Shown: positions 32,160-44,000 of the stretch, piece by piece
Position numbering within the stretch: the stretch's first letter is position 1
Layout: every line of letters begins with the position of its first letter
Source: Ascarosepion bandense
Lineage: Eukaryota > Mollusca > Cephalopoda > Sepiida > Sepiidae
Reading direction: 5' to 3'
DNA length: 64,000 nt
Assembly: GCA_037127315.1 (NCBI GenBank)
Contig: JBBBDQ010001614.1
Coordinates: forward strand, 224,001-288,000
Translations under genes and position numbers: made by a program
The notes under the pieces: generated by a model
What the model saw: the letters and a program-made list of their open reading frames with translations, nothing else
Told to the model about the DNA's origin: nothing
The model's database searches: none

Positions 32160-33360
32160 TAGCACTCTCTCACAAAAACTGGAGTGTTGGGTCTGTGTGT
32201 TGGGCCAGAAAGTTTTTCTCATCAGAGTATATCTTGCACATTACAAATCTGCTATTCCTCTCTGCATGGAATCAGTCAGTTAAGTGCCATACGTGATATA
32301 CGCTTTAGGTGATCATGTCTCGAAAGAGACATGACTGACTGGGCAGAAGATTATCCCGCAGTAGGTTGCCATTGCTTTCTGTGGTAGACTGGTTGCCAAC
32401 CAAGACTATAGAATCCAATCTGTCCTGCCATTTAACTCATAGCTGAAGGGAGAAGACATAGATTATATTACATTATTATATTAAGTATAATTAGTGGGGG
32501 ATCAGTTTATTACTTCATAACAATAGAAAATCGATCCCCCACTTTATGACCCAGTAAAAATTTAAATTAAGTTGCCAACTATTATATTCAGTTAGTCAGT
32601 TAAGTGCAATATGTGATACATCCTTTGGGCGATCATGTCTTGAAAGAAACATGACTGACTGGGCAGAAGATTATCCTGCAGTAGGTTGCCCTTGCTTTCT
32701 GCGATAGACTGGTTGCAATCCAAGGCTATAGAACTCAATCTGTCTTATTATTTAACCTATGACTGGAGAGAAGAGATGGATTAATACCTTTCCCAAGGGT
32801 ATATGTGTGTAAGTGAATGTTAAGAATTCAACTGGAATTTGAACTTAGCTCCTCGATTTGTCATTCCAAGTCGATATCCACTGCACCACAACACACATGC
32901 ATGCAATACTGATGCCATAACTTGTCTGGTGCTTCTGCTATTTGTCTCAACATTCTTGTCAAAATCCAAAGAGGGATATGTAACGTAATTAATCCTGACC
33001 AGGCATCTCAACTTCAGTCACTTTCTCACCAACAACTGCCATTTCTACAAATATTTTCATGGCAACTGCTTTTCCCTTGTTCCCTATGTGAAATATGCTA
33101 CTAGATTGGCATTTAGGTCTCACCCATTTACTGTTAAAATAGCTCAATGCAAGCACTACTTCAACTCCAACAGTTTCTTTTCTCAATAACTACAATCTTC
33201 AAAATTTAAATGCAACATCAGTCACCATCTTCTATCTGTTGAAACTTGCTTAATTTTTGTCCTTTCCTCAATCCTCAGCCTTTTCACTTACTTCTGCTCC
33301 CTGTAACACCCCAGGTATTAATGGCATTCCTACCTTGCTTATGGTGAAATGATTAAAACA
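32160..33360 (+). mobile_element. LINE-J remnant split by a SINE-A dimer
   Basis: The left part (about 32160-32272) matches the VFL.ESILHI.KS segment. The right part (about 32908-33360) reads LDRIQRGICNVINPDQA-like, then pieces of SHPFTVK and NSNSFF, with a 3' end TTGCTTATGGTGAAATGATT. Minus-strand SINE-A sequence lies between. Several deletions, including most of the SLCLFYKYFHGF block. Confidence 0.7.
32273..32897 (-). mobile_element. SINE-A dimer with palindromic linker
   Basis: A first SINE-A without head (32273-32460), the linker (about 32461-32590, with GGGGGATCAG...CGATCCCCCACT), then a second SINE-A with tRNA-like head up to 32897. TGCATGGAAT (32263-32272) and TGCATGCAAT (32898-32907) look like a 10-bp target duplication of the whole dimer. 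Confidence 0.8.
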
Positions 33361-33439
33361 AAAGAACATGAGTCACTCAGTAATTTTCTATCATGAGTGG
33401 CTCCTGGGCCTCATATTGAGTGAAATTCAATATAATAAA

Positions 33440-33575
33440 ACTAACAAATCACTCAATAAATCCTGGGTCTAACTAATAAAACCACAACTTTTAGATAAAA
33501 GGTAAAATTCGACTTTATTCATCAATATAGTCTCCTTTTAGGGTGATATGCTAATTCGAATTCTTCTCTAACAAT
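33440..33575 (-). mobile_element. Mariner 3' end fragment
   Basis: Complement of the 3' end of the mariner at 34.5-35.7 kb. Plus text TTTTAGGGTGATATGCTAAT mirrors ATTAGAATATCACCCTAAAA, and CACTCAATAAATCCTGGGTC is the terminal repeat. Confidence 0.7.
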
Positions 33576-33582
33576 TAAACCA

Positions 33583-33583
<1 letters not shown>

Positions 33584-33635
<52 letters not shown>
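33584..33635. repeat. (TA)n microsatellite
   Basis: About 52 bp of TA. Confidence 0.9.
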
Positions 33636-33638
<3 letters not shown>

Positions 33639-33726
33639 AGTGAATACAGAACGAAGAAAGAATTCTTACAACGTCCAAAACATTAATTTAAAACAGTGCT
33701 TGATATATAATATATAGAGCTGTGAA

Positions 33727-33932
33727 TATTTATTATAAATTATATTTTAGAACATGTACAAAATTTTTCCATATATATCCACGACAAAGGTGTATTTGTT
33801 TCAACAATGAAACTTCAATGTCTCATCAGGCGGTATGTATGAAGTTTCAATGTCAAAACAAATGTACCTTTGTCGTGGATATATATAGAAAAATTATGTA
33901 CATGTTCTAAAATACAATTTATAATAAATATA
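33727..33932. repeat. Long inverted repeat (fold-back)
   Basis: Arms of about 75 bp (33727-33801 and 33857-33932) with few mismatches around a loop of about 55 bp. The arms share ATCCACGACAAAGGT. The loop has its own smaller inverted repeat (GAAACTTCAATGTC and a near-complement). It may be a fold-back element. (TA)n tracts lie near it on both sides. Confidence 0.85.
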
Positions 33933-33948
33933 TATATATATATATATA

Positions 33949-34023
33949 TTGATGCATGTTTCATTAAATAATATAGACAAGTTTTGTTGATTTGTCTATA
34001 TTATTTAATGAAACATGCATCAA
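33949..34023. repeat. Perfect 32-bp hairpin
   Basis: Arms 33949-33980 and 33992-34023 are exact reverse complements (arm starts TTGATGCATGTTTCATTAAA) with an 11-bp loop. Confidence 0.95.
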
Positions 34024-34049
34024 TGAAAAAATGCTGCCTAAATACACAC

Positions 34050-34052
<3 letters not shown>

Positions 34053-34093
<41 letters not shown>

Positions 34094-34098
34094 TATAT
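34053..34098. repeat. (TA)n microsatellite
   Basis: Mostly pure TA. Confidence 0.9.
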
Positions 34099-34529
34099 AC
34101 AAATAATGTCTTAATTGGTTGCCATTGAATCCTTTAAATGTTTTGCTTTGTCTGCGGATTATTTCAGTTTTTTTATTGCCTTAAGTAATGCTTCATATTT
34201 TCAATTTAAATTGGTCCCTTTAAAGTATTATTAGGTGTTTCTTAATCAAAAGATTAATTCTGTAATTTCTTAAATGTTTTTGGTATTCTCAGCAGAACAT
34301 TTAAGTTTTAGAAAAATGTATACCAAAATGGAAATAAGGACAAAATAATTCTCTCATTTGTTAAATACACATTAAGCAGCTTCTCTGTCAAAATATATGT
34401 TTATTCAAAGACTTATGATAAAATATATGTGTGTGCTAAGGTGGTACTGTGTAGGTTTTCACACTTTTAGGGGAACACTAAAATTCATGTTAATATTCTG
34501 ACATTTTTCACTCTCTTATTAATGGACTT
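34099..34529. other. No recognised feature
   Basis: AT-rich; nothing assigned. Confidence 0.5.
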
Positions 34530-35740
34530 ATAACACATCACTCAATAAGTCACGGATCTGACACAGAGATGGCACCACTAATAAAAAATCCAGATGATTT
34601 TTATGAAGTATTAACCTTCAAACTTCATGTGACAAAATTTGGGTCCAATCAGATAATTAGTTTACAGATTACATTTATTTAAGTGACGCACTGTTGCTAA
34701 TTAAAAAAAAAATGGAAATTTTGTGTGTTGATAAAGCATTGATTTCTGATGGGAAAAATAGTGTTCAAGCAAAGCAATGGTTTGATAAGTGTTATTCGGA
34801 CTCTGCTTTGTCAGAAACAACGGTTAAGAGGGGGTATGCCTACTTTAAACGTGGTTGTAAAGACGCAAATGATGCTGAACACTCAGGCCGTTTTGGCCAG
34901 TTGTAAATTGAAGTTGTGTGACATAGCAGAGAAGTTGAAAATATCAGAAAGTTGTCTATTCACCATTTTGCATGAACATTTGTCAATGAGAAAGCTGTGT
35001 TCAAAATGGGTGCCACGTTCGCTCACGGTCAATCAAAAACAACAACACGTTGACGTCATAGCATTGTTTGCAACTGTTTCAATGCAACAGGAAGTTTTTG
35101 TATAAATATGTGACACTGGAAGAAACATGGATCAACCATTTAACTCTGGAGTTGAATTGGCAGTCAGCTGAGTGGACAGCAGTGGATGAAAGCCACCCAA
35201 AGCACCAAAGATGAAATTATCAGCAGGCAAGATTTTGGCTTCCATATTTTGGAATGGTCAAGGTATTTTGTTTATCAATTACCTTGAAAATGGAAGAATT
35301 ATCAATAGTGAATATTATATAGCATTATTGATGTGTTTGAAGGAAAAAAATTGTCAAATATTAGCCACAAATGAAGAAGAAAAAGTGATCTTTTACCAAG
35401 ACAAGCACCGTGTCACGAACTGATCACAACGATGGCATGACTACAGAAATTGCACTTTGAATTGCTTCCGTATCCACCCTCTTCTCCAGATCTGGCCGCC
35501 AGCAACTACTGACTTTTTGCAGACCTCAAAAAAATGCTCCAGAAAAAAAGATTTGGCTCCAATGAAGAAGTGATATCGGAAACTGAGGCGTATTTTGAGG
35601 CCAAAGACATATTGTTCAACAAAAAAGGCATCAAATTATTAGAGAAGAATTAAAATTAGAATATCACCCTAAAAGTATGGATATGTCTTCTACGATTTAA
35701 TATTTAATTTTTATAAAGTGCTCAATAAAATGTAGAGCAT
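34530..35740 (+). pseudogene. Mariner transposase remnant
   Basis: Plus strand. The N-terminal HTH region reads KQWFDKCYSDSALSETTVKR, then a frameshift to LKLCDIAEKLKISESCLFTI. The catalytic core in pieces reads VTLEETWI, LSAGKILASIFWNGQGILFI, EEEKVIFYQDKHRVTN, YPPSSPDLAASNY and FGSNEEVISETEAYFEAKDI. Family expectation for the first acidic block is GDE; here it is LEE. The third-aspartate position in PDLA.SDY reads N. It is therefore catalytically dead, besides frameshifts. Terminal repeats are recognisable near 34537 and 35725. Confidence 0.85.
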
Positions 35741-35949
35741 ATATAGATATATAGTTACTGTTAGTGTGATAATAATAGCATACTGCAACTTAAATACTAT
35801 CAAGTTTCGGTGATCAATGCACCATCACACACACACACAGTGACGTAAATTAGTATATATTCATATGAGGAGAGTGTACATATATATATTATTATTATTT
35901 AGGTGTTAAAACAGTGCTCAGTATATGAATAGAGTTGTATCATATATAT

Positions 35950-36269
35950 ATATATATATATTAATAAATATACATATTATCCTACATCTATGGCATGACT
36001 CGGAGTTTCATGTATTATGCAATCATCAGGTGCATATTTCAAACTGACAGTTCAATAGATTTGAATTTAAGTTCACTCATTAAATTAAATCTTATAAAGT
36101 TTATTTAATCCTTTTTTACCAACAACATTAAAAATTTAAATATTCTACTGTTACACATGGATAAAAATTTAAATTTAAAATTTAAAATTAAAATCTATTA
36201 AACTGAAATATGCACCTGATGATTGCCTAATGCATAAAACTCCAAGTCATAGACATAGGATAATATGTG

Positions 36270-36278
<9 letters not shown>
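35950..36278. repeat. Fold-back element, about 330 bp
   Basis: The left part (AAATATACATATTATCCTAC onward to about 36035) is mirrored by the right part (about 36198-36275), arms about 75 bp with several mismatches. Both contain AATCATCAGGTGCATATTTC in one orientation. The interior is AT-rich, without coding. (TA)n on both sides. Confidence 0.8.

Positions 36279-36320
<42 letters not shown>
36277..36320. repeat. (TA)n microsatellite
   Basis: Pure TA tract. Confidence 0.9.
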
Positions 36321-36324
<4 letters not shown>

Positions 36325-36329
36325 CTTGG

Positions 36330-37060
36330 TGTTTATGTCATTGAACGCCTCCCTCTAAGGTGATCTTTCTTGAATCCCTACATCATTCTTATATATGTTT
36401 TCCACCTCTCCCTTCTAAGCTCAGTTAAATCTCTTGGGTTAAGGCTGGCATTGATGCTTTCATCCCTGCCAGGAAGTTGAGACTTAAATCCCACTTGCCC
36501 CCCTGGTTCACCCCTGCCTGCTCGGCTGCCATCGCCCATCGAAATCACTTCCTCAGGCTTTACCAGAGTCACGCGTCGGACCATAATTGGTGCCTTTTTG
36601 CCTCTGCTCGCAATGAGGGCAAGAAGATACTTAAAGCATCTTAGCTGCTGTTTGCAGTCAGAATGAAGCAGTGCATAGCATCCTGTAAGTTCAGCCCCAA
36701 ACTCTACTGGAGACTCTGTAAAAGTGTGCTGAACAGCCGCAAACCCTCAATCTCCTCTCTAATCAATGAATTTTAGGTCCTCACCTCTTCACCATACAAG
36801 GCTGAGTGCTTGGCTTGCAGATTCTCCACCAACTTGACACTAGAGTATCTCTATCCAACTTCCCACCCGGAATCGAGGCCCAACTGACTCAGTAGTCTCT
36901 AAAATAATTTCAAAGCTTGACCCCCATAAGGCGAGTAGTGGTGATGGAATACCAATTATTATCCCAAAGAAACGTGCTCCTGAATTCTCCTCTGTTCTCT
37001 CTAAACTCTATAACTACTGCCTCATTGCTTCTTGCTTTCCTGCCTGCTGAAAGTCCTCCT
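36330..37060 (+). pseudogene. LINE-J ORF2 fragment: linker and RT start
   Basis: Plus-strand frames read AGIDAFIPARKLRLKSHLPP, WFTPACSAAIAHRNHFLRLY, KFSPKLYWRLCKSVLNSRKP, VLTSSPYKAECLACRFSTN and, about 36905-37055, IISKLDPHKASSGDGIPIII, then KRAPEFSSVLSKLYNYC. This is the linker between endonuclease and RT plus the first RT block in jockey-like LINEs. Stops and small shifts are present. Upstream endonuclease and the catalytic YADD are missing here. Confidence 0.8.
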
Positions 37061-37267
37061 CCATGGTTCCTAAGATGAGGACAATAGTCCAAATAATGTA
37101 AATACATTACTGATGTTATTTCCAAATTTTTTGAAGGATCATCTTTTTGCTAATGCACCTGATACTGGCAAACTCGTGTAATACACATATTCTCAGTATT
37201 AATCTGTAGAAACACATCTGTCCAGTATTCCGTTATACTTAAGGACTGTTATTAAAATGATAGTGTT

Positions 37268-37975
37268 TTTTTTTGTTTTTTTTTAATCATTTCACCCCAA
37301 GCAAGGCGGAAACGCCACTGATGTGCAGGGGGTTACATAAATGTAAAAAGATTAATTAGAAAAGAGTGAGGAGTACAAACTAGTTAGAAAGGAACAATAG
37401 AAAGCAGGTGCGATGACAGATACATAGGTGGAGAGAAAGGGAAGGTTATACAGGGGTGGGGAGAGAGCTAGAGTCCAGTGGTTAGTAGATGAGTATTGAC
37501 TTTGCATTTAAATTTCTGGAGGTTGTAGCCGTCAGGAAAGCAAGAATACGGGAGCGAGTTCCACAGGCGGGAAGTGCGAGAGAAGAAGCCACAGGAGTAG
37601 AATTGTCGTCTGCATTTGGCTAACCTGACTGTGAATGGGTGGGACCCAGTTGCCAGTCTGGTTGCATGAGTAAACACCTGTTGAGGAGGCATCAGTGACT
37701 TAAATTCATCTGAGCAGAAGCCATGGAAGTATTTCTAGAACAGACAAAGGGAGGCCACATTTTGACGATGGGGAAGTGGCTGCAGTCGAGCCGCCAGATC
37801 AGTACCTATCATATTACAGACTCTTCTTCGGAGCCTGACAAGAACACTGAGGAGAACGGCAGGGGCACCTGACCATAAATGGCAGCAGTACTCCATGCAC
37901 GGACGGATGGTTGACTTGTATATATGCAGGATGGATTCAGGTGGAAAAAACATCCTGGATCGACATAGCAAACGT
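37268..37975 (-). mobile_element. LINE-J 3' end with poly-A
   Basis: Minus strand: ILHIYKSTIRPCMEYCCHLW and LVRLRRRVCNMIGTDLAARL (37735-37971), then after a shift FTHATRLATGSHPFTVRLAK and LWNSLPYSCFPDGYNLQKF (37468-37692), stop, G-poor 3' UTR and a poly-A seen as poly-T at 37268-37285. It faces the opposite way from the LINE-J piece at 36.3-37.1 kb. Confidence 0.85.
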
Positions 37976-38028
37976 TTCTTTTACAAAGTAGAGTGAATCA
38001 TCATTTTTGGCCATAAAGGCAAGGTGAT

Positions 38029-41000
38029 TTTTATTAGAGGAAGCACTGTTAACCATTGTTTGTATTTTATCAGTATTTCTTTCATCTTAATTTCACTTGC
38101 TTTTTATTACATTTGCAGTATTATTATCATAAGAAATATTCTCTTGAATTTTTATTAGACGAAGCATTGTCAAGCATTATTCATTTTTGGCAAGTATCTC
38201 TTTCATCTTAATTTCAATTGCTTTTTATTACATTTGCAGTATTATTATCATAAGAAATATTCTCTTGAATTTTTATTAGACGAAGCATTGTCAAGCATTA
38301 TTCATTTTTGGCAAGTATCTCTTTCATCTTAATTTCAATTGCTTTTTATTACATTTGCAGTATTATTATCATAAGAAATATTCTCTTGAATTTTTATTAG
38401 ACGAAGCATTGTCAAGCATTATTCATTTTTGGCAAGTATCTCTTTCATCTTAATTTCACTTGCTTTTTATTACATTTGCAGTATTATTATCATAAGAAAT
38501 ATTCTCTTGAATTTTTATTAGATGAAGCATTGTCAAGCGTTATTCATTTTTGGCAAGTATCTCTTTCATCTTAATTTCAATTGCTTTTTATTACATTTGC
38601 AGTATTATTATCATAAGAAATATTCTCTTGAATTTTTATTAGACGAAGCATTGTCAAGCATTATTCATTTTTGGCAAGTATCTCTTTCATCTTAATTTCA
38701 ATTGCTTTTTATTACATTTGCAGTATTATTATCATAAGAAATATTCTCTTGAATTTTTATTAGATGAAGCATTGTCAAGCATTATTCATTTTTGGCAAGT
38801 ATCTCTTTCATCTTAATTTCACTTGCTTTTTATTACATTTGCAGTATTATTATCATAAGAAATATTCTCTTGAATTTTTATTAGACGAAGCATTGTCAAG
38901 CATTATTCATTTTTGGCAAGTATCTCTTTCATCTTAATTTCACTTGCTTTTTATTACATTTGCAGTATTATTATCATAAGAAATATTCTCTTGAATTTTT
39001 ATTAGACGAAGCATTGTCAAGCATTATTCATTTTTGGCAAGTATCTCTTTCATCTTAATTTCACTTGCTTTTTCTTACATTTGCAGTATTATTATCATAA
39101 GAAATATTCTCTTGAATTTTTATTAGATGAAGCATTGTCAAGCATTCTTCATTTTTGGCAAGTATCTCTTTCATCTTAATTTCACTTGCTTTTTATTACA
39201 TTTGCAGTATTATTATCATAAGAAATATTCTCTTGAATTTTTATTAGATGAAGCATTGTCAAGCATTATTCATTTTTGGCAAGTATCTCTTTCATCTTAA
39301 TTTCAATTGCTTTTTATTACATTTGCAGTATTATTATCATAAGAAATATTCTCTTGAATTTTTATTAGACGAAGCATTGTCAAGCATTATTCATTTTTGG
39401 CAAGTATCTCTTTCATCTTAATTTCAATTGCTTTTTCTTACATTTGCAGTATTATTATCATAAGAAATATTCTCTTGAATTTTTATTAGACGAAGCATTG
39501 TCAAGCATTATTCATTTTTGGCAAGTATCTCTTTCATCTTAATTTCACTTGCTTTTTATTACATTTGCAGTATTATTATCATAAGAAATATTCTCTTGAA
39601 TTTATATTAGACGAAGTATTGTCAAGCATTATTCATTTTTGGCAAGTATCTCTTTCATCTTAATTTCACTTGCTTTTTCTTACATTTGCAGTATTATTAT
39701 CATAAGAAATATTCTCTTGAATTTTTATTAGATGAAGCATTGTCAAGCATTATTCATTTTTGGCAAGTATCTCTTTCATCTTAATTTCACTTGCTTTTTA
39801 TTACATTTGCAGTATTATTATCATAAGAAATATTCTCTTGAATTTTTATTAGATGAAGCATTGTCAAGCATTATTCATTTTTGGCAAGTATCTCTTTCAT
39901 CTTAATTTCACTTGCTTTTTATTACATTTGCAGTATTATTATCATAAGAAATATTCTCTTGAATTTTTATTAGACGAAGCATTGTCAAGCATTATTCATT
40001 TTTGGCAAGTATCTCTTTCATCTTAATTTCAATTGCTTTTTATTACATTTGCAGTATTATTATCATAAGAAATATTCTCTTGAATTTTTATTAGACGAAG
40101 CATTGTCAAGCATTATTCATTTTTGGCAAGTATCTCTTTCATCTTAATTTCACTTGCTTTTTATTACATTTGCAGTATTATTATCATAAGAAATATTCTC
40201 TTGAATTTTTATTAGATGAAGCATTGTCAAGCGTTATTCATTTTTGGCAAGTATCTCTTTCATCTTAATTTCAATTGCTTTTTATTACATTTGCAGTATT
40301 ATTATCATAAGAAATATTCTCTTGAATTTTTATTAGACGAAGCATTGTCAAGCATTATTCATTTTTGGCAAGTATCTCTTTCATCTTAATTTCAATTGCT
40401 TTTTATTACATTTGCAGTATTATTATCATAAGAAATATTCTCTTGAATTTTTATTAGATGAAGCATTGTCAAGCATTATTCATTTTTGGCAAGTATCTCT
40501 TTCATCTTAATTTCACTTGCTTTTTATTACATTTGCAGTATTATTATCATAAGAAATATTCTCTTGAATTTTTATTAGACGAAGCATTGTCAAGCCTTAT
40601 TCATTTTTTGGCAAGTATCTCTTTCATCGTAATTTCACTTGCTTTTATTACATTTGCAGTATTATCATAAGAAATATTCTCTTGAATTTTTATTAGACGA
40701 AACATTGTCAAGCATTATTCATTTTTGGCAAGTATCTCTTTCATCTTAATTTCACTTGCTTTTTCTTACATTTGCAGTATTATTATCATAAGAAATATTC
40801 TCTTGAATTTTTATTAGATGAAGCATTGTCAAGCATTATTCATTTTTGGCAAGTATCTCTTTCATCTTAATTTCACTTGCTTTTATTACATTTGCAGTAT
40901 TATTATCATAAGAAATATTCTCTTGAATTTTTATTAGATGAGAAGCATTGTCAAGCATTATTCATTTTTGGCAAGTATCTCTTTCATCTTAATTTCAATT

Positions 41001-44000
41001 GCTTTTTATTACATTTGCAGTATTATTATCATAAAATATTCTCTTGAATTTTTATTAAAGACGAAGCATTGTCAAAGCATTATTCATTTTTGGCAAGTAT
41101 CTCTTTCATCTTAATTTCAATTGCTTTTTCTTACATTTGCAGTATTATTATCATAAGAAATATTCTCTTGAATTTTTATTAGACTGACATTGTCAAGCAT
41201 TATTCATTTTTGGCAAGTATCTCTTTCATCTTAATTTCACTTGCTTTTTATTACATTTGCAGTATTATTATCATAAGAAATATTCTCTTGAATTTATATT
41301 AGACGAAGTATTGTCAAGCATTATTCATTTTTGGCAAGTATCTCTTTCATCTTAATTTCACTTGCTTTTTCTTACATTTGCAGTATTATTATCATAAGAA
41401 ATATTCTCTTGAATTTTTATTAGATGAAGCATTGTCAAGCATTATTCATTTTTGGCAAGTATCTCTTTCATCTTAATTTCACTTCTTTTTATTACATTTG
41501 CAGTATTATTATCATAAGAAATATTCTCTTGAATTTTTGTAGTGAAGCATTGTCAAGCATTATTCATTTTTTGGCAAAATTATCTCTTTCATCTTAATTT
41601 CACTTGCTTTTTATTACATTTGCAGTATTATTATCATAAGAAATATTCTCTTGAATTTTTATTAGACGAAGCATTGTCAAGCATTATTCATTTTTGGCAA
41701 GTATCTCTTTCATCTTAATTTCACTTGCTTTTTATTACATTTGCAGTATTATTATCATAAGAAATATTCTCTTGAATTTTTATTAGATGACATTGTCAAG
41801 CATTATTCATTTTTGGCAAGTATCTCTTTCATCTTAATTTCACTTGCTTTTTATTACATTTGCAGTATTATTATCATAAGAAATATTCTCTTGAATTTTT
41901 TATTAGACGAAGCATTGTTAAGCATTATTCATTTTTAGCAAGTATCTCTTTCATCTTAATTTCAATTTCTTTTTATTACATTTGCAGTATTATTATAATA
42001 GAAATATTCTCTTGAATTTTTATTAGACGAAGCATTGTCAAGCATTATTCATTTTTGGCAAGTATCTCTTTCATCTTAATTTCCTTGCTTTTTATTACAT
42101 TTGCAGTATTATTATCATAAGAAATATTCTCTTGATTTTTATTAGATGAAGCATTGTCAAGCGTTATTCATTTTTGGCAAGTATCTCTTTCATCTTAATT
42201 TCACTTGCTTTTTATTACATTTGCAGTATTATTATCATAAGAAATATTCTCTTGAATTTTTATTAGATGAAGCATTGTCAAGCATTATTCATTTTTGGCA
42301 AGTATCTCTTTCATCTTAATTTCACTTGCTTTTTATTACGTGCAGTATTATTATCATAAGAAATATTCTCTTGAATTTTTATTAGGCGAAGCATTGTGAA
42401 GCATTATTCATTTTTGGCAAGTATCTCTTTCATCTTAATTTCACTTGCTTTTTATTACATTTGCAGTATTATTATCATAAGAAATATTCTCTTGAATTTT
42501 TATTAGACTTAAGCATTGTCAAGCATTATTCATTTTTAAAAGTATCTCTTTCATCTTAATTTCACTTGCTTTTTATTACATTTGTGGTATTATTATCATA
42601 AGAAATATTCTCTTGAATTTCTTATTAGACGAAGCATTGTCAAGCATTATTCATTTTTGGCAAGTATCTCTTTCATCTTAATTTCACTTGCTTTTTCTAC
42701 ATTTGCAGTATTATTATCATAAGAAATATTCTCTTGAATTTTTATTAGACTAAGCATTGTCAAGTATTGTCTGTTTTTGGCAAGTATCTCTTTCATCTTA
42801 ATTTCACTTGCTTTTTCTTACATTTGGTATTATTATCATAAGAAATATTCTCTTGAATTTTTATTAGATGAAGCATTGTCAAGCATTATTCATTTTTGGC
42901 AAGTATCTCTTTCATCTTAATTTCACTTGCTTTTTATTACATTTGCAGCATTATTATCATAAGAAATATTCTCTTGAATTTTTATTAGATGAAGCATTGT
43001 CAAGCATTATTCATTTTTTATAAGTATCTCTTTCATCTTAATTTCAATTGCTTTTTATTACATTTGCAGTATTATTATCATAAGAAATATTCTCTTGAAT
43101 TTTTATTAGACGAAGCATTGTCAAGCATTATTCATTTTTAAGTAAAGTATCTCTTTCATCTTAATTTCAATTGCTTTTTCTTACATTTGCAGTATTATTA
43201 TCATAAGAAATATTCTCTTGAATTTTTATTAGATGAAATATTGTCAAGCATTATTCTATTTGCAGCATCTCTTTCATCTTAATTTCACTTGCTTTTTATT
43301 ACATTTGCAGTATTATTATCATAAGAAATATTCTCTTGAATTTTTATTAGACGAAGTATTGTCAAGCATTATTCATTTTTGGCAAGTATCTCTTTCATCT
43401 TAATTTCACTTGCTTTTCTCTACATTTGCAGTATTATTATCATAAGAAATATTCTCTTGAATTTTTATTAGACGAAGCATTGTCAAGCATTATTCATTTT
43501 TGGCAAGTATCTCTTTCATCTTAATTTCACTTGCTTTTTCTTACATTTGCAGTATTATTATCATAAGAAATATTCTCTTGAATTTTTATTAGACGAAGCA
43601 TTGTCAAGCATTATTCATTTTTGGCAAGTATCTCTTTCATCTTAATTTCACTTGCTTTTTATTACATTTGCAGTATTATTATCATAAGAAATATTCTCTT
43701 GAATTTTTATTAGACGAAGCATTGTCAAGCATTATTCATTTTTGGCAAGTATCTCTTTTCATCTTATTTCACTTGCTTTTTATTACATTTGCATTATTAT
43801 TATCATAAGAAATATTCTCTTGAATTTTTATTAGATGAAGCATTGTCAAGCATTATTCATTTTTGGCAAGTATCTCTTTCATCTTAATTTCACTGCTTTT
43901 TATTACATTTTGTGCAGTATTATTATCATAAGAAATATTCTCTTGAATTTTTATTAGATGAAGCATTGTCAAGCATTATTCATTTTTGGCAAGTATCTCT

